From CAZIKB01 sp964539665 (GTDB taxonomy: Bacteria; Zhuqueibacterota; Zhuqueibacteria; Oceanimicrobiales; Oceanimicrobiaceae), in contig CAZIKB010000023.1 of NCBI GenBank assembly GCA_964539665.1, positions 1 through 63,524 of the forward strand: DNA of 63,524 bases, in the 5' to 3' direction. The notes under the pieces are model-generated. The model was given only the letters and a program-made list of their open reading frames with translations, ran no database searches and was not told the origin of the DNA. Made by a program: the position numbers and the translations under genes. This document shows, in pieces, positions 56,541-63,524 of this stretch. Numbering within the stretch: position 1 is the first letter of the stretch; each line of letters begins with the position of its first letter.

Positions 56541-57551
56541 TTAATACCTGAGGATGAGAGAAAACTTTTGTATTTGACTGAGTATTCCGAAATCCTCATA
56601 CGCGTAATCAAACTTAAGGCCTACACCCTTAACGTCGGGCAAATTTAGTCCGAATCCAAATGTCAAATCAGCTTCATCCAAATTAAACTTGTATCCACCC
56701 CTGAGAAATATCATATTTTTGAATGCAAATTCCCCTCCACTATTGATGTTATAAGCGAAATCTCGGGAATCCATCACTTCTGAGGAGACTGTCAACTGAA
56801 AATCTTCCTTTTGAATCACATCAGTAGCCATTCCGAAACGAAATAGCAGTGGTATATCCCAGGGCTCGGTCCCTAATTGGGTGCGGACATATTTGACTCC
56901 AGGTTCTTGAAGAACTTGAACAGCTAAATCCGTACCCTCAAGTTTCATCCTGCCTCCTAAATTGGAGAGTGCAAAGCCGATACGTAGATCGTTAAAAAAG
57001 TTAGTCACAAAAACACTCCCCACATCTAAAGCGATAGTGCTCGCGTATTCCCTATCCAAACTTTCCCGAATATACTTTACCGTGATGCCAGCGCTAAATC
57101 GGTCGGTGATTTGACGGGAGTAGGTCAAACCGGCTGAAAAGTCGCCCGCACTAAAAGTTCTGCCGGTTCCATCGGGTTCCAATACGGTTGTCTCTGCAAT
57201 ATCACCCGAAGTAAATGAATACATACTGACACCGAATACGCCCACATTTTCGAGTCGGAAGGATGCGCCGAAAAAATAGATGCCGGTATCCACCAGCCAA
57301 TCACTAAAAGAGAACATAATTTCATTTTTCTGGAGAGAAGCAAGTCCACCAGGATTCCAGTACAAAGAACTGATATCATCGGACAGGGCGACATAGGCAT
57401 CTCCCATTGCAGAGGCTCTAGCGCCAACTCCAATTTTGAGGAAATTAGCCATTGAAGTCCCTACCTGGTTCAATTCCGACTGTTGTCCAAAAGCCGAAGT
57501 GCTTATGAAAAAAGCGAGACTTATGCAAAGAAAAGTATAATTTCGATTCAT
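56541..57551 (-). CDS. PorV/PorQ-family outer membrane beta-barrel protein
   Basis: The 336-residue protein has a signal peptide (ending AFGQ) and then the PorV/PorQ opening (FLKIGVGARASAMGDAYVALSDD, LYWNPGGLA). Amphipathic strands continue through the barrel to a terminal aromatic (ILRY). PorV shuttles T9SS cargo from the translocon to the attachment complex. Finding it 12 bases downstream of the T9SS-sorted 788-residue gene suggests a dedicated partner for that cargo; this is inference. AAAGGAAG precedes the ATG. Confidence 0.85.
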   Translation of the reverse strand: MNRNYTFLCISLAFFISTSAFGQQSELNQVGTSMANFLKIGVGARASAMGDAYVALSDDISSLYWNPGGLASLQKNEIMFSFSDWLVDTGIYFFGASFRLENVGVFGVSMYSFTSGDIAETTVLEPDGTGRTFSAGDFSAGLTYSRQITDRFSAGITVKYIRESLDREYASTIALDVGSVFVTNFFNDLRIGFALSNLGGRMKLEGTDLAVQVLQEPGVKYVRTQLGTEPWDIPLLFRFGMATDVIQKEDFQLTVSSEVMDSRDFAYNINSGGEFAFKNMIFLRGGYKFNLDEADLTFGFGLNLPDVKGVGLKFDYAYEDFGILSQIQKFSLILRY

Positions 57552-57563
57552 CTTAAACTTCCT

Positions 57564-59930
57564 TTATTTGATGATGACAAGTTTTCCGGCTTTGTTGCCC
57601 AGGTCTGATTCAATGTGATAAAAATACAGACCGGGCGCCACTTCACGATTTTCTTTACTCCTTAGGTTCCACTGCTTCTCGGAATCTATAGGCGAGTTCA
57701 AATCATGATTGAGAGTGACAATAAGGTCTCCTGCGACATTGAAAATGCGAATAGTACACGTTTCAGGCAGGTGGGTGAACTTGATCATTCGTTCTCTTAC
57801 CGCAGTTTCCTGGGGATTAATCACCCGATATGGATTCGGCACAACGTTAATCAAATCTAATGCAGATGTTGTGACAGCTTTCAGTGCATGAGGCACAACC
57901 GAGACTACATTAGTGCCCGAAGTTCTGGCATTTTGTAGAGGTTGTAAACCATCTGGGGTTTCATCACCGGCGCCGTAGGCAATCACCGCATAGAGGTAAG
58001 AAAAACCGTTGTTAACGGATTCGTCCACATAAATGTAGCGTAGTGTGTCCTTTACGGTTTTGCCCAAATCTTTAATGTAGACATCACGCACGGAATCAGT
58101 TGGTGCCATTATGCCTTCCAGACCAGTATCACTGCCGCGATTGAACCAAGGCGAAATCGGGGAGGCGCCAGTGATACCGTTTGCTAAATCATACTGCGCT
58201 GTTGGTACATAATCCACAACGGTTCCATTCTCGTCAGTTATCGGGAGTTTACCCCAGCTATTGCCCCCATCTTCGCTGCGGTAGATTTTAAATCCTTCAA
58301 ACGGCTGTCGTCCCACCAAAACGTTTAAAGAATCATTTTCACTCAGAGTACTCCATCGCAAAGTAACCTTTTCGCTTTCTACTTTAGTAACAAGGTCAGG
58401 CTCAAACGGCGGTTTGGGTACCACCCAGCCAGATTGGAATATCTGCAAAGCAATCTTGGCATTTTTGAACAAATCGGAGCGACTTTCACCCATCATCGTT
58501 GCACAGATTAAAGTATCGGTTTCACCCGGTTCTAATCGAAAGGGGCCGGTGTTGATGCTCATGGCACAGCGCTCACCGTTGCTATAAAGTACTTCTGATC
58601 CCATTGGAAAAGGGCGCTCCCAGGTCCAGTTATCTATTCTATCTCCGTCTGGATCGTCTGGATCGGTACTCAATCCAGACAATCCGGTATTAGCAGCATT
58701 CAACCAATAGAATTTTTCAACCGTGTTGCCAATCCCTTCTACTTGCCCCTTGAGCGTGACACCGAAGGCATCAAAACTGGATATGCCCAACTCCTTATTG
58801 CTTAAGGTATCTATCGGTGTTTGTAAAAAGATCACCCCTGCTAAAGCGACCTTTTCCACCGGTGTTTCATCGGTTAATTTAGCCTTTAAGTAGGGCCAAT
58901 TGCCAGCAGAAGCACCAGCCACATCTCCGTCCCCATCCCAGCCATAGGCTATCTTATGTTCTCTTCCCGTTTCTTCATCAATGTCATAGGTATCGAAGGC
59001 GAAGGCGTCCACTTTGCTGTAAGTGCTGTATTCCTGGTAGCTGCCCCAGGGGAAGTCGAAGTCGGCGAACATACCGACATAGGTACTGTCAATAGGTAAG
59101 GTGCCGATATTAGTGACAGAAAGTACCCAGAACAGAATATCTTCGGCAAGATCTCCTTTCCAGCTTAACCCACGAAGAGTAGTGTAAATCATGAGATGAC
59201 CTTTTTCTGGACTACTATTACCTGGTAAATCGCGGTTTTTGGCAAAACTCACCGTAAAAGATTCCTGGTCAGCCACAACTTTACCAGGGTAATAAACTCC
59301 AGGTGCTGAGAATTTATTGGGTCCGGCACCGGGGAATCCCGACAAGCGATCCAATAAAATCGGGATGGGCTCAGCCAAACCCTGATTATATGCCGTCGGA
59401 TAGTTTGCGTCTAATCTTTGCAATACCGGATCCGTGGTAGGATAGGTTGCCGGCCACCCGCTTTGGGGCCAGCCACCTTGATCATCACTCAAGGGTATAG
59501 GATCAGTACCGGAAGGAGCAATGAAGTCGGGAAAACTATCAAAATGGAAACCCTTATAAAACGAATAGCTTGCCTGATCTCCACTTTCCAATAAAGGGCG
59601 ATCAAAACTATTAGGATCACGATCCCAGGCAGGACCGCGATCCATGGTGTATCCTCCAACATGGAACGAGACTCCTACCGCGTAATAGACATGACGTCCC
59701 CCTGCGTCCGCATTGTAGGGATATTCGAAGGCAGGAAACTTGGCTATCTCTGGATATTTCAGTCGCCCGGAACCGATATTGTTGGTATTAGACATTTTCG
59801 TAACCAACTTGCCAACTCCAAAATTACCCCAGCGTTCCCACTCGAGTCGCTGTTGGCTTAATGCAGCATTAGCGATGATCATAATCACCGCAATGGTTAG
59901 TAAAGTACTGATATTTTTGCATTTTTTCAT
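57564..59930 (-). CDS. T9SS-sorted large extracellular protein beside the TonB receptor
   Basis: The 788-residue protein has a signal peptide (ending ALSQ) and a large extracellular part of unknown family with Asp- and Gly-rich loops (YGWDGDGDVAGA, STDPDDPDGDRIDNW). A fibronectin-like segment (VTLRWSTLSENDSLNV, GFKIYRSEDGG) follows, and then a T9SS sorting domain (NVVPNPYRVINPQETAV, GLYFYHIES, KLVIIK). I start at ATG 59930, with GGGAG 7 bases before it, rather than at the frame start at 59957, which overlaps the receptor. I do not recognise a catalytic motif. Its place between receptor and PorV suggests a surface lid or binding subunit for the receptor. Confidence 0.75.
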   Translation of the reverse strand: MKKCKNISTLLTIAVIMIIANAALSQQRLEWERWGNFGVGKLVTKMSNTNNIGSGRLKYPEIAKFPAFEYPYNADAGGRHVYYAVGVSFHVGGYTMDRGPAWDRDPNSFDRPLLESGDQASYSFYKGFHFDSFPDFIAPSGTDPIPLSDDQGGWPQSGWPATYPTTDPVLQRLDANYPTAYNQGLAEPIPILLDRLSGFPGAGPNKFSAPGVYYPGKVVADQESFTVSFAKNRDLPGNSSPEKGHLMIYTTLRGLSWKGDLAEDILFWVLSVTNIGTLPIDSTYVGMFADFDFPWGSYQEYSTYSKVDAFAFDTYDIDEETGREHKIAYGWDGDGDVAGASAGNWPYLKAKLTDETPVEKVALAGVIFLQTPIDTLSNKELGISSFDAFGVTLKGQVEGIGNTVEKFYWLNAANTGLSGLSTDPDDPDGDRIDNWTWERPFPMGSEVLYSNGERCAMSINTGPFRLEPGETDTLICATMMGESRSDLFKNAKIALQIFQSGWVVPKPPFEPDLVTKVESEKVTLRWSTLSENDSLNVLVGRQPFEGFKIYRSEDGGNSWGKLPITDENGTVVDYVPTAQYDLANGITGASPISPWFNRGSDTGLEGIMAPTDSVRDVYIKDLGKTVKDTLRYIYVDESVNNGFSYLYAVIAYGAGDETPDGLQPLQNARTSGTNVVSVVPHALKAVTTSALDLINVVPNPYRVINPQETAVRERMIKFTHLPETCTIRIFNVAGDLIVTLNHDLNSPIDSEKQWNLRSKENREVAPGLYFYHIESDLGNKAGKLVIIK

Positions 59931-59946
59931 ATTTGAGCTCCCTTTC

Positions 59947-62559
59947 TCAAAACTCAACTTTCAAACCAATTCGTGCTCTTCGGCCATCAGAAATACGTCT
60001 TGGATTGGCATCCTTTGCATAAGGCGTACCGGGATCACCATCATCGTCCCATTTTCCTGTCACATCATATACCCAATAGATGTTTCGTCGATCAAAGAGG
60101 TTGAATATCTGAAGAAACCATGTTTCCTTCAGGCCGAAAAAGTTGAAATACTTACTCAGTCTCATGTCCACATTAATATTCCAGGGCATGCGCTCTGTAT
60201 TTTTCTGCTCTGCCATAACTGTATAGGGCCGTCCGGATTTTACTTTACCTTTTAAGCTGATAGCCCAGCTTTTTGGCATGTTGATGCGTAATAGAGCCGC
60301 CAAATTATGGGTTCTATCCCAATCTGCTAGAAAACTTTTATATGCTATCGGCGCACCAACGGTCTGAGCTGCAGTCATCGGACTTGAGGTACTTATCAGC
60401 GTTTGAGACCAGGTATAGTTGATACGGGTCGAAAAATAATTGCTTAATCGTTTTTTTAATGTAAACTCCAGGCCCTTGGCATTGCCAAAGTCTACATTAT
60501 CGAAATAGACATATCCGGCCGTTTGAATCCACCTCACGCCGACAAGATCCGCCAATTCTCGGTAAAATGCGGTCACGTTTAATGAAACATCGTCCGTTAA
60601 CTGAGTTTGGATTCCGGCTTCGTAAGTCACAGACTTTTCAGGATTGATATTAGGATTGAATATGGCTAATCCGATTTGTTGAAGATTGGGACGATCTGGA
60701 TTGGTGCCGCGCTCATTGATTCCCGAAAGTAAATTTACATAGCTGGGATATTGATAGAAATGACCGTAAGCGAAATGGAAAGCAGCCCTGTCTGATACCG
60801 GGTATGATATCCCCAATCGAGGGCTGACTCTTATCTTCGCTTCAGCCGGCAGCAAGTCTGATTCCATAGGTCTTTCGGGATCCTCCATATATTTCTCGCC
60901 TATACTCCAGCGTTCCCAACGAATTCCGGCGTTAACGATCATCCCGATTTCTTCGAATTCCATTTTGTCCTGAATATAAGCCGCCCATTCTATCGGCTTG
61001 GAGTCGGCATAAGCCATATGCGATTCAACAAATTCTCTTATTGGATTCCCATTTTCATCCGTTCCGACCACAACTTCCCCCACGGGGGTACTCCAGGCTG
61101 CAGACAAACGGTGAAATAAATCCAGAGTTCGAACATCAATGCCGCCTCTGAGTAAATGCGTTGTGTTTACCTGGCTGGTCATATTAAATGACAGTTGATA
61201 AGTTCTTGTGGAATCTGCCCAAAAACTATTCTTCGCACCAGAATACTTAAATCCATAAACAGGTTCATCCAAATTAGAGCCCATGACGATTCTTTGCTCC
61301 CGGGTCTTGTGTACTCCAAGCCAGTAATCTATTCGTTGATACGCGCCTGTTAACTCATAAAATGTGCTGGGATTCAACATGTGCGTCAATTTTAACGTAA
61401 AACCATCGCTCTTCGTATCGCTCCAGGGCATCGAATAAGGCATGTATTTATACTCATGATAATACTTTATCTTTCTAACCTGAGAATGAATATAACTTCC
61501 CATCACTTTAATACTTGGTTTTATCTGCCAATTTAATTTGAATAAGCCGTTCCATTCATCTTTCCAATCCAGGGAAACCTCTTCGCCAAGTGGATTGCCA
61601 TGCTCGTCCTCAATTGGCACCTGTCCTTTAGAATCGGTCCAGTTTGGTATCACGTAGCCTCGAAATCGGCCGTCAGTTGTGCGAATTTGCGCGTTGGTAA
61701 AAAAAGTCATGTTCTTAATAAGAGGTACCGGTCCACTAAATGTCACATCCCCCTGAAAAGTGTTACGATCGAATCGACTAATGCCAAAATTGTCAGAGTA
61801 GCTGCTGATCTGACCACTATATTTGTCTGAACCTTCCCTGGTAACCAGGTTGATAACGGCCGATGTTTTCCCTCCGTACTCAGCGTTGAAAGTTCCCAGG
61901 ATAGTCACCATCTCTATCACTGTGCTACCAGAGGTATTTTGCACATAATCGGCGCCACCCAACATAGGATTTTCCACTCTTACACCATCCACTAAAAATG
62001 CGGTCTCATTTTCTCGTCCACCTCGTATATGCAGACCATCACCGGGAACATCTCTAATTATGCTCGCTCTCTCAGTCGCTTCAAGTGGAGAGACTCCAGC
62101 CTGCATTTCCAGTAATTGAGGAAGATTCTCCACCGGTGCATTAGCGATTTCGTCTCCTGCAAACGCCTGAAGACTGGAGGTCAGGTCTTTTTGCACGGCC
62201 GGCCGTTCAGCCACAACGGTAACGGCTTCCGTCTCAAGAACAGTGGAATTGAGCTGAAAATTAACTTTTGTAGTAATATCGCTTACAACTTTCATGCCTG
62301 CCATACTCTGCGCCGTATAACCCATCATTGTGACTTTAACAGTGTATTTACCCGGCGGTACATTAATTATGAAATAGAATCCGTTAATATCGGTTGCCGC
62401 TCCTAAACTGGTACCCTCAATAACCACATTGACCCCTGGAAGGGGTACGCCATCTTGGGCATCTTTAACAGTTCCAGAAATTTTACCGGTGGTTCCCGCA
62501 ATGGCGTTTGATCCTATAAGGACTAAACATACAGGAATGAACATAAATCTTCTTTTCAT
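59947..62559 (-). CDS. TonB-dependent receptor, SusC-like entry gene of the locus
   Basis: The 870-residue outer membrane protein has a signal peptide (1-21), a carboxypeptidase-regulatory-like domain (about 25-105: GVPLPGVNVVIEGTSLGAAT), a plug (about 120-240: GLHIRGGRENETAFLVDGVRV) and a 22-strand barrel ending in KVEF. It imports large substrates using TonB energy. It is the first gene after the strongly predicted, operator-controlled promoter at 62.75 kb. AGAGGAG lies before the ATG. There is no SusD partner gene next to it, unlike Bacteroidota glycan loci; the three following genes may fill that role. Confidence 0.9.
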   Translation of the reverse strand: MKRRFMFIPVCLVLIGSNAIAGTTGKISGTVKDAQDGVPLPGVNVVIEGTSLGAATDINGFYFIINVPPGKYTVKVTMMGYTAQSMAGMKVVSDITTKVNFQLNSTVLETEAVTVVAERPAVQKDLTSSLQAFAGDEIANAPVENLPQLLEMQAGVSPLEATERASIIRDVPGDGLHIRGGRENETAFLVDGVRVENPMLGGADYVQNTSGSTVIEMVTILGTFNAEYGGKTSAVINLVTREGSDKYSGQISSYSDNFGISRFDRNTFQGDVTFSGPVPLIKNMTFFTNAQIRTTDGRFRGYVIPNWTDSKGQVPIEDEHGNPLGEEVSLDWKDEWNGLFKLNWQIKPSIKVMGSYIHSQVRKIKYYHEYKYMPYSMPWSDTKSDGFTLKLTHMLNPSTFYELTGAYQRIDYWLGVHKTREQRIVMGSNLDEPVYGFKYSGAKNSFWADSTRTYQLSFNMTSQVNTTHLLRGGIDVRTLDLFHRLSAAWSTPVGEVVVGTDENGNPIREFVESHMAYADSKPIEWAAYIQDKMEFEEIGMIVNAGIRWERWSIGEKYMEDPERPMESDLLPAEAKIRVSPRLGISYPVSDRAAFHFAYGHFYQYPSYVNLLSGINERGTNPDRPNLQQIGLAIFNPNINPEKSVTYEAGIQTQLTDDVSLNVTAFYRELADLVGVRWIQTAGYVYFDNVDFGNAKGLEFTLKKRLSNYFSTRINYTWSQTLISTSSPMTAAQTVGAPIAYKSFLADWDRTHNLAALLRINMPKSWAISLKGKVKSGRPYTVMAEQKNTERMPWNINVDMRLSKYFNFFGLKETWFLQIFNLFDRRNIYWVYDVTGKWDDDGDPGTPYAKDANPRRISDGRRARIGLKVEF

Positions 62560-62712
62560 TATCTACTCCTCTTACATTTCAATTAGTTGAATAATCAAAA
62601 TATCTGGAATACAAATTAAATCTATAAAAACAATTTATGCATGAGTTAACGATTCATGGTCGTCATGCCGTTAATATGAATACAAGTAAGGAACGAGAAA
62701 ATTGGTTAAGAT

Positions 62713-62756
62713 ATATTAGGTATACCTATTATACGCAAATCAATTTATATTGTCAA
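62713..62756 (-). promoter_or_regulatory. Main locus promoter with overlapping operator
   Basis: On the minus strand, TTGACA (62751-62756), a 17-base spacer and TATAAT (62728-62733) form a perfect sigma70 consensus about 160 bases before the receptor ATG. The operator at 62713-62732 matches the regulator's own palindrome at 19 of 20 positions and overlaps the -10 in the same register. Confidence 0.85.
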
Positions 62757-63524
62757 GATTTTTTTTACATTTTTTTAAAATATGTGAAGTAATCTTAAAT
62801 TGATGCCATAAAAATTGCGATTGGATAATTCCTACCAAACAATTAATATTATACATTTTGCTGTCTGTCCAGAAACATTGATAGAAACACTGATTCGAGT
62901 ATTATATCCTGAATTTTATTGTGAAAAGTGTAGAAAACCACAGGAGAAATAATTAACCAACTGGAGATCTAATCAACAAGGTTGGTTACTGTAGCAAAAG
63001 ATAGGTTCATATTGGAGTGAATCCAACGTCATCTATGTTAACAAAAAGTGTTCAAGAAAAAGAGTTTGTTGGCTATACTCGTCGCAAATGTGACATAGGA
63101 ATCGAATCAGGTATAGTCCTTAATCCTTTTATGGGGAAATTGGATTTGAAAATACTAGGGGAGAATAAAATTGGATGTTTGTTTTTATTGTACTTAAAAA
63201 GCAGATAGTTGAATTATGAGTCCACTGTAAGATACTTTTGCATGATTCCAACCGATTTACATGGCCCAATTATTAATAACTTTTGTTTAATATAGTCATA
63301 AGTTTATTTAAGTTTAAGCATTATATCATCATATTTAAACACAACATATAACTTATAATACCATCACTTTATAAAATATGTTCCTTGAGAATTTGGAATT
63401 TCAAACCTTACTCTTTTCCAATGGTAATATTACTGCTTGTTACAATGTGCACAAATGAATTTCCCTTTTCTAATTAGTGATTGACCGAAAACCCCTATTT
63501 TTCGTAACAAGAGATAAATTAAGC
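62757..63524. other. Right-end intergenic region
   Basis: This AT-rich region follows the locus promoter to the window edge. A GTG-started frame at 63017-63208 (plus, 63 aa) has no clear ribosome binding site or family and is not accepted. A direct repeat copy lies at 63472-63492. I see no RNA gene. Confidence 0.4.
63472..63492. repeat. Direct repeat, right copy
   Basis: This copy matches 19676-19696 at 20 of 21 bases in the same orientation, 43.8 kb away, with the locus promoter and nearly the whole glycan locus between the two copies. Confidence 0.4.

Noticed and set aside
57564..59930. The 788-residue protein as a SusD homolog
   Set aside because: It has a T9SS sorting domain and no SusD-type lipoprotein signal or TPR-like helices, so the similarity is only one of position.
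63017..63208. 63-residue plus-strand GTG-started frame
   Set aside because: No recognisable family or ribosome binding site, and AT-rich context.

Overview
The window looks like a chromosome segment from an uncultured FCB-group bacterium of the Calditrichota / KSB1 / Ignavibacteria kind. Five large proteins (ending at 1251, 40056, 47667, 52580 and 57564) carry the C-terminal type IX secretion (T9SS) sorting domain, most with the YPNPFN-type motif of these phyla. A PorV/PorQ-family protein and TonB receptors with a carboxypeptidase-regulatory-like N-terminus are present, and there is no SusD. Placement below the FCB level is inference. No tRNA, rRNA, CRISPR array, integrase or transposase was found.

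Left part (1-13.8 kb): ordinary loosely packed genes. They are a partial gene leaving the left edge, a DUF2914 protein, a T9SS-sorted SBBP beta-propeller, an erythromycin-esterase-like lipoprotein whose usual His is replaced, a TonB receptor broken by a frameshift, a secreted MsrA-MsrB fusion, a ketopantoate reductase, a 59-residue zinc ribbon, a DUF4412-like protein, a PQQ-type propeller lipoprotein and a DUF1353 protein.

Middle part (13.8-17.9 kb): a patch of gain and decay. It holds a short inverted-repeat element, decayed coding traces, two small plus-strand genes each closed by a strong terminator (one preceded by a near-consensus sigma70 promoter), a pentapeptide-repeat protein with a possible TIR-like C-terminus, a HicA toxin remnant and a Gfo/Idh/MocA pseudogene.

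Right part (17.9-62.8 kb): a large glycan-utilisation locus, all on the minus strand. It opens at 62.75 kb with a perfect sigma70 promoter (TTGACA, 17 bp, TATAAT) overlapped by a palindromic operator. First comes a capture and export module: TonB receptor, T9SS-sorted 788-residue protein, PorV, a lipoprotein with a propeller inserted in an Ig-like domain, and a T9SS-sorted double beta-helix. After a terminator-like hairpin comes the enzyme module: GH88 unsaturated glucuronyl hydrolase, two heparinase II/III-type lyases, a phosphoesterase, GH3, four Cys-type sulfatases, a PHP protein, an anaerobic sulfatase maturase, a sodium symporter, a GH2 beta-galactosidase-like enzyme and a GH36-like enzyme. 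A GntR-LacI regulator follows. Its own promoter carries the same operator in the same register, so it probably represses itself and the distant locus promoter. Beyond it lie a phosphoesterase-TPR lipoprotein, a cytoplasmic beta-glucuronidase and a second symporter.

Together the genes point to breakdown of a sulfated, uronic-acid-containing polysaccharide (glycosaminoglycan-like or ulvan-like). Lyases cut at uronates, GH88 removes the unsaturated end sugar, sulfatases desulfate, glycosidases trim, and sodium symporters import the products. The sulfatases have Tat-type signals, which fits cytoplasmic maturation by the radical-SAM maturase before folded export.
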